Shown piece after piece: positions 32,755 to 40,880 of a DNA stretch of 51,913 nt. Location of the stretch: assembly GCA_041567895.1 (NCBI GenBank), contig JBFGAX010000014.1:1-51913 (forward strand), given 5' to 3'. Every line of letters begins with the position of its first letter. Position 1 is the first letter of the stretch. The stretch is from JABDOU01 sp041567895. GTDB lineage: Bacteria > Actinomycetota > Acidimicrobiia > Spongiisociales > SHLN01. The notes beneath the pieces are model-generated. The model ran no database searches. It worked only from the letters and a program-made list of their open reading frames with translations, and was not told where the DNA came from. The position numbers were made by a program, and so were the translations under genes.

Positions 32755-33870
32755 ATGGCTACGACGCTCAATCCCGATCGGCTCGGAGAACTCTTTGTCG
32801 CCGCTGCCGACGTCGGCGGTCAGACCGATCTTCGTCAGGTTTTGCTCTCCGTGGTGCAGACGGCGATGCAGGCGACGGGCGCCAAATATGGAGCGCTGGG
32901 TGTCCTTGCCGCGGATGGCAGTCTCGACGAGTTTCTCCACGTCGGTCTCGATGACGAGACGGTAGCGCTCATCGGTCCACCTCCGACAGGAAACAGCTTG
33001 CTTGGCACGGTCAGCCGCGGGACCACGATCCGCGTTTCTCGCATATCCGATCATCCCGATTCGGTCGGATTTCCGGATCATCACCCTCCGATGGAAGCGT
33101 TCCTCGGCGTCCCCCTTCGAACCGGGGACCAGTTGTTCGGAAACCTCTACCTCACCGAAAAACCAGGGGGGTTTACCGAAGATGATCAGGTTGCGGCAGA
33201 AACGCTCGCACTGATCGGGGGCACGGCTGTCGTCAGCAACCTCCTGCACGCTCGGCTCAACCAGACCGCCGTATTCGACGACCGTGAGCGAATCGCGCGC
33301 GATGTTCATGACGCCGTCATCCAGGATCTCTTCGCGGTCGGCCTGTCGCTCGAGGGAGCCTCCCAACGAATTGACGACGAAGCCGCCCGGCAGACTGTCT
33401 CCAATGCCATACAACGCCTCGACGAGTGCATTACATCGTTGCGGCATGTGATCTTCGACCTCACGCGCCAGGGTTCGGGCGAGAGATCTGTGGCCACGGA
33501 GGTATCCGAACTCGTGCAGGAACTCGCCGAATCGTATGGAACGCAGGTCGATCTCACGTTCAGTGGCGTGTTTGGTGACATTGCTGATCCAGTGGCCGAC
33601 GGGATGATGCACGTGATCAAAGAGGCGACCTCCAATGCGCTGCGGCACAGCGGAGCGCCAACGGTATCCGTTGGAGTCGGGGGCGGTGCACTCGGTTTCC
33701 GCATCACCGTACGTGATGAGGGATCCGGGTTTGACCAAACCAGAGTCACCACCGGCCTCGGTCTCAACAACATCCAGCGGCGCGTTTCCGACCTTGGCGG
33801 GACCGTCGATATCACTTCCTCTTCAGGGATGGGCACCCTCGTCACGATCAGCCTTCCCAGGCGGGCCTAG
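32755..33870 (+). CDS. GAF-domain sensor histidine kinase (DevS/DosS-like)
   Basis: The 371-aa kinase has an N-terminal GAF domain (about residues 10-165) containing HPPMEAFLGVPLRTGDQLFG and NLYLTEKPGGFTEDD, a HisKA_3 phosphoacceptor ERIARDVHDAVIQDLFAVGL (His185), and a HATPase with KEATSNALRHSGAPTVSVGV and GLGLNNIQRRV. It lacks transmembrane helices, so it senses a cytoplasmic signal. Mycobacterial DevS/DosT use haem in a GAF domain to sense O2, NO and CO; here haem binding is only a possibility. It is divergent from its likely regulator and next to CBS and Usp genes. Confidence 0.9.
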   Translation: MATTLNPDRLGELFVAAADVGGQTDLRQVLLSVVQTAMQATGAKYGALGVLAADGSLDEFLHVGLDDETVALIGPPPTGNSLLGTVSRGTTIRVSRISDHPDSVGFPDHHPPMEAFLGVPLRTGDQLFGNLYLTEKPGGFTEDDQVAAETLALIGGTAVVSNLLHARLNQTAVFDDRERIARDVHDAVIQDLFAVGLSLEGASQRIDDEAARQTVSNAIQRLDECITSLRHVIFDLTRQGSGERSVATEVSELVQELAESYGTQVDLTFSGVFGDIADPVADGMMHVIKEATSNALRHSGAPTVSVGVGGGALGFRITVRDEGSGFDQTRVTTGLGLNNIQRRVSDLGGTVDITSSSGMGTLVTISLPRRA

Positions 33871-34260
33871 TCACGCATCGGCGACATTCGACGCATCGAA
33901 CACTGACCAGAGAACGTCTTTGATGCTCGCCATGCCAATCAGTTCTCCGTTGTCCATGACCGGAAGATGTCGGTAGCCAGCCGTGAGCAGCCAACTCGCA
34001 GCTTCTTCAACGTCCACGTCGGCACCGATGGTGTCCGGGTCCGTTGTCATCCACTCTCGTACCGTGGTCGTCTGAAGGGTGGCATGCTGGGCAACGGCCC
34101 GCAGTATGTCACGTTCGGTGATGACGCCGACCAATTCGCCCTTTTCCGTCACGGCCAACGCACCGATCTTTTGCGCCTGCATTTCCTCCGCCGCCTGAGT
34201 CATCGTGAGATCGGGACCGCACAGGAAGGCAGATCCGCCAACCAGCTCACGTATTTTCAT
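33871..34260 (-). CDS. Two-CBS-domain protein (Hrp1-like)
   Basis: The roughly 129-aa protein is little more than a pair of CBS domains: MKIRELVGGSAFLCGPDLTM, then KIGALAVTEKGELVGVITER, DILRAV, EWMTTDPDTIGADVDVEEAA, and YRHLPVMDNGELIGMASIKD. It resembles the M. tuberculosis hypoxic-response protein Hrp1, a DosR-regulon member. Start ATG 34260; the frame extends upstream into non-family sequence. It is convergent with the histidine kinase (adjacent stops). Confidence 0.86.
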   Translation of the reverse strand: MKIRELVGGSAFLCGPDLTMTQAAEEMQAQKIGALAVTEKGELVGVITERDILRAVAQHATLQTTTVREWMTTDPDTIGADVDVEEAASWLLTAGYRHLPVMDNGELIGMASIKDVLWSVFDASNVADA

Positions 34261-34361
34261 TTCCGCTCCCTTCTCATAGGTCATGCCATAAGCATCTCGT
34301 ACTGACGCTACCCGCCCCAGGGCCATCGGGCACTCGCAAGCGGGCCTCGACCAGGTCCGTA

Positions 34362-34787
34362 TCAGCTTTTGGCTATATGCACATCGCACGATGCGAGGTG
34401 CAGCACGCGGTGCGAGGTGGAACCGAGGATGAGAGACTTGAAGCTCGACATTCCCCTCGATCCGACAACGATCATGTCAGCCCCGATTCTCGACGCATAC
34501 TCCACCAGGGCGTCGGCGGGATTGCCGTTCAGGGTCTCGCGGGTGACCGGAGCTGAGGTCGAAGCCAGAACCTCCTCGACCAGAGCCCAGGTTGCCGAGG
34601 CCCCCTCATCTTCGATCTGGGCGAAGTCGACAGCCGGCACAGGAGCCGACATGTACAGGGCTGCCGGAATGTGCTTCACATGAACGACATGCAAATCCAT
34701 CTCGAGTGCTTCCGCGAGCTGGATTGCACGCTGGATGGCTACCTCCGAATGGGGTGCGTTCTCGATACCGACCACGATGCTCATCAT
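34362..34787 (-). CDS. Universal stress protein
   Basis: The 141-aa UspA-like protein has MSIVVGIENAPHSEVAIQRA, VHVKHIP, and the ATP-binding GSRGMSSFKSLILGSTSHRV (G-x2-G-x9-G-S/T type). It probably binds ATP and acts in dormancy or stress. Start ATG 34787 with GGAGGCA just upstream. It lies 101 bp upstream of the CBS gene on the same strand; both protein types are classic DosR-regulon products, consistent with the neighbouring two-component system. Confidence 0.9.
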   Translation of the reverse strand: MMSIVVGIENAPHSEVAIQRAIQLAEALEMDLHVVHVKHIPAALYMSAPVPAVDFAQIEDEGASATWALVEEVLASTSAPVTRETLNGNPADALVEYASRIGADMIVVGSRGMSSFKSLILGSTSHRVLHLASCDVHIAKS

Positions 34788-34915
34788 TGCCTCCTGTCGT
34801 ATCTCTGGCTTGATTCAAGGGTACGCGAACTCGGCTCCGCAGATAGGGCACGTTGGCTCGAAGCCGGTGACCTACGGCCGCTGGCACGTGCGATGAGGTA
34901 TGCAAGCATTTCGGG

Positions 34916-36142
34916 GTGAACGCAGAAACCAGGTACCGGACCGAGCTCACGCGAGAGTTGTCATTGCCGATGTTGATCCTCTACGGACTAGGCACGACAA
35001 TCGGCGCCGGCATTTATGCCTTGACGGGCGAGGTCGCCGGGGCGGCCGGCCTCCATGCCCCGATCAGTTTTTTGGTGGCGGCGCTGCTGGCCGGCATTAC
35101 CGGCCTCGCCTTTGCCGAACTCGCAGGTCGCCTACCACGGGCGGCTGGAGAAGCCGTGTTCGTGGATCACGCCTTCGGGAGGGAGGTGTTGACCCGAATC
35201 GTCGGTCTGTCGGTTGTGCTCGTCGGATTGATCGCGGGAGCGGCAATCACCACTGCATTCGCCGGTTACCTCGGGGAGCTCTTTCAGGTCCCCGATGCAC
35301 TTGCCATGATCGGTTTGATCCTTTCTCTGGGAGTGGTTTCGGCGACGGGAGTGCGCTCGTCGGTGCTGGTGGCGGCTCTCTTCACGGTTGTGGAGGTCAT
35401 CGGACTGTTTCTCATAGTCGTGTACGGCGTTGGTCGCGCCGATCTCGGACTGATCGGAGCCATGTTCACGCCAGATCTCGACCCCCGTGTTTGGTTTGGC
35501 ATCCTGGGAGGGGCGTTCGTCGCGTTCTTCGCCTTCCTCGGCTTCGAGGACATCGATGCAATGGCCGAAGAGACTCGCGACCCGACCAGGGCCTTGCCCA
35601 GGGCGATCCTCGGAACGCTTGCCATCTCCACTGTCTTCTATGTCATGGTGGTTGGTGTTGCTGTGCTCGTAGTCGAGCCATCGGTCCTAGGAGGTAGCGA
35701 TGCGCCGCTGGTGCTCGTTTTCGAAACGGCAGGAGGGTCACCGGCGCTCATGGCCGCTCTCGGGACGCTTGCCATGATCAACGGGGTTCTTGTTCAGTTG
35801 ATCATGGTGGCGCGTGTGTTGTACGGCATGGGTCGTCTCGGCAGTCTGCCGGGGTTTCTGGGAGTCGTTGAGCCGCGGACCAGGGTTCCAATGGTTTCGA
35901 CGGTCATTGCGGTGGCATCGATGCTGGCTCTGGCTCTGGCATTTGATCTTGGATTCCTGGCACGGCTCACTTCGTTGTTGACGATCGGTGTTTTCACGGC
36001 CGTCAATGTGTCGCTCGTCAGAATCAAGGATCGGGACGGCCCTCCGGCCGGATTTGGAATTCCCCGCTGGACTCCCATGCTCGGCGCGGCTGTTTCTGCT
36101 CTTCTCCTGGTAGGTGAGCTGATGCGTCAGATCACGCTGTGA
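34916..36142 (+). CDS. APC-superfamily amino acid permease
   Basis: The 408-aa membrane protein has about 11-12 hydrophobic helices. It begins with LPMLILYGLGTTIGAGIYAL (TM1 with the unwound GAGIY), and contains FAFLGFEDIDAMAEETRDPT, RALPRAI and VLYGMGRLG, signatures of the APC amino-acid transporters. The substrate is unknown. The start is GTG 34916, weak ribosome site. It follows a 128-bp gap after the divergent Usp gene and ends 9 bp before the convergent thiolase. Confidence 0.87.
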   Translation: MNAETRYRTELTRELSLPMLILYGLGTTIGAGIYALTGEVAGAAGLHAPISFLVAALLAGITGLAFAELAGRLPRAAGEAVFVDHAFGREVLTRIVGLSVVLVGLIAGAAITTAFAGYLGELFQVPDALAMIGLILSLGVVSATGVRSSVLVAALFTVVEVIGLFLIVVYGVGRADLGLIGAMFTPDLDPRVWFGILGGAFVAFFAFLGFEDIDAMAEETRDPTRALPRAILGTLAISTVFYVMVVGVAVLVVEPSVLGGSDAPLVLVFETAGGSPALMAALGTLAMINGVLVQLIMVARVLYGMGRLGSLPGFLGVVEPRTRVPMVSTVIAVASMLALALAFDLGFLARLTSLLTIGVFTAVNVSLVRIKDRDGPPAGFGIPRWTPMLGAAVSALLLVGELMRQITL

Positions 36143-36151
36143 TCGGACGTC

Positions 36152-37342
36152 TCAAGCAACTTCAAAGAGTCCCGCCGCTCCCATACCGCCACCCACGCAC
36201 ATGGTAACGATGCCGTATCGGCCCCCGGTTCGCTTGAGGTGCCGCAATATCTGCCCGACCATACGCGATCCGGTCATTCCGTAAGGGTGGCCGATGGAGA
36301 TCGAACCCCCGAGCGGGTTGAGTTTTTCGTCCGGGATTCCGAGCTCTCGCTGGCAATAGAGCACCTGGGAGGCGAACGCTTCATTGAGCTCCACGATGTC
36401 GATGTCGTCCATCGTCAGGCCGGTGGCCGCCAGTAGTTTCGGAACAGCCTTGACCGGCCCGATCCCCATTTCGTCCGGATCAACTCCGGCCACCTGAAAT
36501 CCCCGGAACGTTCCCATCACGTCAACATCGAGAACGCCAGCTCGCTCTGACGACATGATCACCGTCGCGGAGGCTCCATCCGAGAATTGGGAAGCGTTAC
36601 CAGCAGTAACCGAACCGGTTTCGGTGTCGAATACCGGCTTGAGTGTGGCTAAACCTTCCAGCGTTGTGTTCGGACGGTTGCATTCGTCGGCCGAAACGAC
36701 GACGCCCTCTTCGACCGCGGGCGTGCCGTCCTCGAGCTTGATCGTCCGGTTCACCTTGATCGGTGCAATGTCTTCGGCATACCAGCCGTTGTCCTGCGCA
36801 GCGGCGACCCGCTGCTGTGACATCAGGGCATACGCATCCTGGTCCTCGCGACTGATGCCGTAACGCTTTGCCACAATCTCAGCCGTCTGTCCCATTGACA
36901 GGTATATGCCCGGGACGCGCTGGGTCAGCTCCTGATTGTGCAGGTCCATCACCCGCATGTTCTCGTTTTGAACCATCGTGATGGACTCGACTCCACCCGC
37001 CACGACGGTATGGGCGCTGTCGGCCATGACCTGATGTGAGGCCATTGCAATCGAGTTGAGACCTGACGAACAGAATCGGTTCACAGTGACGCCGGCGATC
37101 GACGTCGGCAGGCCGGCAATGAGGGCAGAAATCCGTCCGACGTTGCTCCCGGACGGCCCCTCCGGTAGCCCGCATCCCATGATGACATCTGCGACGTCTT
37201 CGTCACCCACTGCAGGCACATCAGCCAGGGCAGCCCGAATCGCATGGCCTGCGAGGTCGTCTGGACGCGTCATGTTGAAAGACCCTCGATAGGATTTTGC
37301 CAGGGGAGTGCGTTTGCTTGCGACGATCACGGCTTCTGCCAC
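36152..37342 (-). CDS. Acetyl-CoA acyltransferase (thiolase)
   Basis: The 396-aa protein shows the thiolase catalytic Cys in VNRFCSSGLNSIAMA (Cys91), GGVESITM, the Gly-rich IGHPYGMTGSRMVGQ with a catalytic His, and the C-terminal CVGGGMGAAGLFE with the second Cys. It is a degradative or biosynthetic thiolase, acting on acyl-CoAs in the cytoplasm. The start is GTG 37342, which follows GAGGAG by 6-7 bases; the longer frame is not family-like. Upstream lies a four-copy 15-bp tandem array that could hold operators. Confidence 0.92.
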   Translation of the reverse strand: MAEAVIVASKRTPLAKSYRGSFNMTRPDDLAGHAIRAALADVPAVGDEDVADVIMGCGLPEGPSGSNVGRISALIAGLPTSIAGVTVNRFCSSGLNSIAMASHQVMADSAHTVVAGGVESITMVQNENMRVMDLHNQELTQRVPGIYLSMGQTAEIVAKRYGISREDQDAYALMSQQRVAAAQDNGWYAEDIAPIKVNRTIKLEDGTPAVEEGVVVSADECNRPNTTLEGLATLKPVFDTETGSVTAGNASQFSDGASATVIMSSERAGVLDVDVMGTFRGFQVAGVDPDEMGIGPVKAVPKLLAATGLTMDDIDIVELNEAFASQVLYCQRELGIPDEKLNPLGGSISIGHPYGMTGSRMVGQILRHLKRTGGRYGIVTMCVGGGMGAAGLFEVA

Positions 37343-37395
37343 GGTGTTCTCCTCGGGTTGGTTTGTGTGCTTGCTTCGAACTGGCGGGTCATGAG

Positions 37396-37452
37396 TGTTG
37401 ATCATGACGCTGTTGGTCGTGACTGTGTTGGTCGTACGGTGTCGATCATGAC
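37396..37452. repeat. Four imperfect 15-bp tandem repeats upstream of the thiolase
   Basis: TGTTGATCATGAC (37396-37408), TGTTGGTCGTGAC (37411-37423), TGTTGGTCGTACG (37426-37438) and TGTCGATCATGAC (37440-37452) recur with spacing 15, 15 and 14. A degenerate copy ending GGTCATGAG precedes at 37385-37395. The array lies 54-110 bases upstream of the thiolase start codon. It could be a binding array for a regulator or simple repeat expansion. Confidence 0.65.
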
Positions 37453-37530
37453 AGTTTGGTTGTGGCCAGCGGAGTCCACGCTCCGCGCCAACTCCCACAA
37501 CCTCTGCACACCGCTCGATCTTCCCGGAGA

Positions 37531-38109
37531 TCAGCTCAGGGAGGCGCTCGCAAAGAGCACGTGGAATGGTACGCAATAGATCACGATGGAACCGAATTCG
37601 GCGAGATCGTCCGGAATGTCGTAATTCTGGTTTCCGATGTTCCCCTTGAGGGATCCGAGATCGACGTAGCCGACGATGTCGTCTCTGCCCTCCGGATCGA
37701 CGGCCGGGACCGCCAGAACGTGGAGATCCGGACCGTTGGTCACCTCGAAATCCTCTAATCGGAGAACCCGTGAGCCGTCGGTCAATTCATAGACGGTGGC
37801 GGTGCCGGAGCCCTGATGAAAGTCATCTGCGCCAGTAAACACTCCGCTCGACAGAACGGTGGGTTCGGTTTCCGGCATGGGGTCGGTAGATACGACATCC
37901 GGTTCGTCCGCCGCCTCCGACATCTCTTGTTCGACGTCGCTTCGGTCCATGCCGTCCGGAATAATGGCAGCAGCCGACATGGGGAACTCTTCATTGACCT
38001 CCGAATCCAGAAAGAGTGGCGAACCCAACCACCAGGCGAGCCCGGCTGCCGGAACGGCTACTACCAGTACGGCCCACCTGAACCAGGGTCTCTGCCACAA
38101 CGCTTTCAT
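37531..38109 (-). CDS. DM13-domain membrane protein
   Basis: The roughly 192-aa protein has an N-terminal membrane anchor (WFRWAVLVVAVPAAGLAWWL, about residues 10-30), a low-complexity acidic linker, and a C-terminal DM13 domain with GVFTGADDFHQGSGTATVYE, LRLEDFEVTNGPDLHVLAVP and GSIVIYCVPFHVLFA. DM13 is a proposed electron-transfer or redox domain with a conserved Cys, found in outer surface proteins. Start ATG 38109 has GGAGGCTTC directly upstream. Function unknown. Confidence 0.83.
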   Translation of the reverse strand: MKALWQRPWFRWAVLVVAVPAAGLAWWLGSPLFLDSEVNEEFPMSAAAIIPDGMDRSDVEQEMSEAADEPDVVSTDPMPETEPTVLSSGVFTGADDFHQGSGTATVYELTDGSRVLRLEDFEVTNGPDLHVLAVPAVDPEGRDDIVGYVDLGSLKGNIGNQNYDIPDDLAEFGSIVIYCVPFHVLFASASLS

Positions 38110-38312
38110 GAAGCCTCCTGCTCGAACTAGATCCGAATCGAATTCATCTCGATTATCGCGTACGCCCACCCAACGCTGGCCGGTATGTGGAAAGTTCCGG
38201 TATGGGACCGATATTGGTCTCGGCCTCCTGCCGGTTCACTAATCTTGCGCCCGTCGACTCGATCGACAGGCCGAACTGAAGTTCCGGTGACAGCACCGGC
38301 GGCTCGGCCCGC

Positions 38313-38579
38313 ATGACTGAAAGGCGCAACGCTTTGAACCTGTTCGTAGGAAACCTGTCGTACTCAACCCAGAATTCTGATCTTGAGCGACTTTTCAATG
38401 ATCACGGCACCGTGACTTCGGCTGCCATCATCAATGACCGGGAGACAGGACGGTCCCGGGGCTTCGGGTTCGTCGAGATGTCGACTCCCGAGGAAGGCCG
38501 CGCGGCGATTGAGGCGCTTGACGGCCAGGACTTCGAAGGCCGCCGCCTAACCGTCAACGAGGCGCGACCGCGTCGATAG
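38313..38579 (+). CDS. RRM-type RNA-binding protein
   Basis: The 88-aa protein is a single RNA recognition motif: RNP2 LNLFVGNLSYST and RNP1 SRGFGFVEM, with the alpha helices DLERLFNDHG and EEGRAAIEALDG. Bacterial members are often cold-induced and bind RNA. The ATG at 38313 gives MTERRNALNLFVGN. A strong intrinsic terminator follows 22 bases after the stop, so it is probably transcribed as a single gene. The 143-bp region upstream separates it from the divergent DM13 gene. Confidence 0.9.
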   Translation: MTERRNALNLFVGNLSYSTQNSDLERLFNDHGTVTSAAIINDRETGRSRGFGFVEMSTPEEGRAAIEALDGQDFEGRRLTVNEARPRR

Positions 38580-38601
38580 CGACAATCATCGATTCGTAGA
38601 T

Positions 38602-38636
38602 GGGCACCGGCCTCGTGGCCGGTGCCCTTCTCGTTT
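38602..38636 (+). terminator. Intrinsic terminator of the RRM gene
   Basis: GGGCACCGGCC pairs with GGCCGGTGCCC (11 bp, perfect) across the loop TCGT, followed by TTCTCGTTT. It lies 22 bases after the RRM stop. A second hairpin, TCGCAAG/CTTGCGA (38645-38665), follows. The rest of the 224-bp stretch to the next gene shows nothing else. Confidence 0.85.
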
Positions 38637-38860
38637 GACATCGATCGCAAGCTGCCTTCTTGCGATGCGGGGAAGTTGGCACCACGAAGGTAGGCGTCAC
38701 TGCGGATCCTCACGCGCGGTGGTTTGCCTCAAGTTCTCTTGCGATCCTGCCGATAGCGGGTGTAGGTTCATATTCGATCAGCCGTGTGTGAGTGGTGTCA
38801 GCAACGGTTGGGCGGGGAACATCCCTCGGATGCGCATGGCGGCATACAGAGGCGATAAAC

Positions 38861-39334
38861 ATGACCGCAGCTCCACAGTACTCCGTCCCACCGGATGACT
38901 CTCTGCACGAACTCGGCGCCAGCCAGGCTGAACTCGAGCGGGCCGTAAAGGCCGTGCACACCGGACTGGCCGGCCAGGGAGCCCGTCGTGGCCGCATCTG
39001 GGCGCTCGGAGTACTCGATTCCGTTGGATCTCTCACAGGTGCCTTTGAAAGACACGCTGCGGTATCAGAAAGCGCCCTGGAAAATCTTCTGGAGATCGCC
39101 CCGCAACTCGGCCATGTCGCAATTCAACTCGAGGACGAACACCAGAAAATCATCGTTACGCTCGAAGAGTGCCTTTGCCGTCTTCGTCGTGAGCCATCGG
39201 CACCGGAAACCGAATGGGTAAACGAGCTGAGGGTGCAGCTCATCGAGACCCTGCATGCGCTCGCCAGTCATCGTGAGCGCGAGGAATGTTTCGTCTACGA
39301 CACCTTTGAATCCGAAACCGGCGGTGGCGACTGA
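38861..39334 (+). CDS. Hemerythrin-like (HHE) domain protein
   Basis: The 157-aa helical protein has histidines and acidic residues spaced like an HHE bundle: AFERHAAVSESALENLL, ALGHVAIQ-type QLGHVAIQLEDEHQKIIVTL (DEH), and ALASHREREECFVYDTFE (HxxxE). This is typical of di-iron hemerythrin-like domains, which bind O2 or NO or store iron. Metal binding is inferred. The ATG at 38861 follows AGAGGCG. It precedes rraA by 17 bp. Confidence 0.65.
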   Translation: MTAAPQYSVPPDDSLHELGASQAELERAVKAVHTGLAGQGARRGRIWALGVLDSVGSLTGAFERHAAVSESALENLLEIAPQLGHVAIQLEDEHQKIIVTLEECLCRLRREPSAPETEWVNELRVQLIETLHALASHREREECFVYDTFESETGGGD

Positions 39335-39351
39335 AACCGTAAGCTGCGTCG

Positions 39352-39834
39352 ATGCATTGGGCTACGGCAGACCTTCTCGACGACAACCCCGGGACCGCAG
39401 TATTCGATCACGGTCTTCAGGGCTATGGCGGGAAATCTGACCTCGCAGGGCAGGCAATCTTGGTACACGCACCGGCAGACAACACGCATGTCCGATCGAC
39501 CCTGGAAGGCCCTGGAGAAGATCGGGTTCTGATCGTTGATGGTGAGGGTGTCATGTCGTATGCCCTGCTCGGTGACCGGCTCGCCCAAGTCGCGATCGAC
39601 AACGGCTGGGCTGGAATAGTGGTCAACGGGTGTATCCGGGATTCGAACGCCATTGCGTCGATGCCCATCGGAATTTGGGCCCTTGGTACCCACCCACGCC
39701 GAAGCGACAAGCAGAACCGGGGAGGCCCGCTTCACCAGACTTCGTTTCTTGGCGTCGTCATTGAGGAAGGCGATTGGATCTATGCCGACACCGATGGAAT
39801 CCTCGTCTCCCGCCACCCCCTCCACGCTGCGTAG
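39352..39834 (+). CDS. rraA: RraA-like protein (4-hydroxy-4-methyl-2-oxoglutarate aldolase family)
   Basis: The 160-aa protein has the RraA blocks MHWATADLLDDNPGTAVFDH, GQAILVHAPADNTHVRSTLE, GVMSYALLGDRLAQVAIDNG, GIVVNGCIRDSNAIASMPIG and a C-terminal DWIYADTDGILVS. The family includes RNase E inhibitors and HMG/CHA aldolases; the Gly-x-R-D motif (GCIRD) fits the aldolase type. The function cannot be decided by sequence. Start ATG 39352; it sits between hemerythrin-like and esterase genes. Confidence 0.85.
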   Translation: MHWATADLLDDNPGTAVFDHGLQGYGGKSDLAGQAILVHAPADNTHVRSTLEGPGEDRVLIVDGEGVMSYALLGDRLAQVAIDNGWAGIVVNGCIRDSNAIASMPIGIWALGTHPRRSDKQNRGGPLHQTSFLGVVIEEGDWIYADTDGILVSRHPLHAA

Positions 39835-39863
39835 ATTCTGCCGATCGTTAGCGTTTGGTTCCC

Positions 39864-40880
39864 GTGAGTGCTTTTCGTCAATGGACGGCCATGATCGCTC
39901 TCGCCTGCATGATGCTGGTGGGAGCATGTTCCGAAACGCCTTCAGATCCCGCACATCAGATCTCGTCGTCCAGCTCCTCCCTCCTCGTCATGCCCGGCGA
40001 AACCTCAACTTCTGGCCCGACAACTTCGATCCCGTCAACGACGTCCTCGAACCGTGCAACTACGACGACAACGCTGCGCTCAACCGGACCGATTGACTGT
40101 GAAGGTGAACCGGGGGTTTGGCAAGAGGGGGTTGCCAACGGGAGACTATTTCGTGCCATCGTGCCGGCCGGTGCCGGGAATCACCCGGTAATTCTCGAAT
40201 TCCACGGCTTTGCGGGCACCGCATTTGAGCAAAGCGAAGTCAGTGGCCTTGGCGAACTCGCCGCTGACGCCGGATTCGCGGTCGTGGTCTTCGACGGTCA
40301 AGGTCAGCCGGGTCGGTCATTGCGATGGGACCTGGATGGAGGCTTCGACAGCGACGTCGCGTTCATCGACTTCACCATGCCTGCTCTGTTGCCATGTGCC
40401 GGACCTGTGTTTGCGACCGGGTTTTCCAATGGGGCGGCGTTTGCAAGCGTGCTCGGCTGCGAAAGCGAGCTCGAGGTGATTGCTGTAGCGACGGTCTCAT
40501 GGGCAACAGAGCCTTGCGATGACGGTTCTCGTCTACCGATCGTGGCGTTTCATGGAACGGCCGACGGGACCGTTCCTTTCGACGGCGACGGAAACGACGT
40601 TCTGGAGTTTCTCCTGGGCCTCGGCAGCGGGCCTGCCGAAGCCGCAATTGGGGACTGGGCGCGACAAAACGGGTGCACCGATTTCACGGTGAATCAGATC
40701 GGGCCGGACGTCGAATACACACAATGGGTCGGATGTGAGGCTGAAACCGGGTTTTATCGCATCATCAATGGCGGACACTCCTGGCCCGGTTCGGAAGCAG
40801 AAGTCCAGTTCGGTGCCACGACCCAAACCATCGTTGCGTCGAGTCTCATAATCGAGTTCTTTCTCGCCCAATTGCCCTAG
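39864..40880 (+). CDS. Secreted PHB depolymerase/feruloyl esterase-type lipoprotein (LpqC-like)
   Basis: The roughly 338-aa protein has a signal MSAFRQWTAMIALACMMLVG with lipobox VGAC, a Ser/Thr-rich linker (SSSSSLLVMPGETSTSGPTT), and an esterase domain: FHGFAGTAFEQSEVSGLGEL, catalytic serine in ATGFSNGAAFASVLGC, an Asp in AFHGTADGTVPFDGDG, and His in RIINGGHSWPGSEAEV. It resembles polyhydroxybutyrate depolymerase/LpqC lipoproteins that hydrolyse extracellular esters. The start is GTG 39864 (TTG 39855 also possible). Its stop shares CTAG with the convergent AhpD-like stop. Confidence 0.85.
   Translation: MSAFRQWTAMIALACMMLVGACSETPSDPAHQISSSSSSLLVMPGETSTSGPTTSIPSTTSSNRATTTTTLRSTGPIDCEGEPGVWQEGVANGRLFRAIVPAGAGNHPVILEFHGFAGTAFEQSEVSGLGELAADAGFAVVVFDGQGQPGRSLRWDLDGGFDSDVAFIDFTMPALLPCAGPVFATGFSNGAAFASVLGCESELEVIAVATVSWATEPCDDGSRLPIVAFHGTADGTVPFDGDGNDVLEFLLGLGSGPAEAAIGDWARQNGCTDFTVNQIGPDVEYTQWVGCEAETGFYRIINGGHSWPGSEAEVQFGATTQTIVASSLIIEFFLAQLP

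Noticed and set aside
34261..34361. DosR-like box (GGGACTTnnnGnCCC) upstream of CBS and Usp genes
   Set aside because: Only loose GGGC/GGGCAC words were seen; no palindrome close to the consensus.
38580..38860. Riboswitch or small RNA in the gap after the RRM gene
   Set aside because: Only the intrinsic terminator and one extra hairpin are visible; no known aptamer motif.
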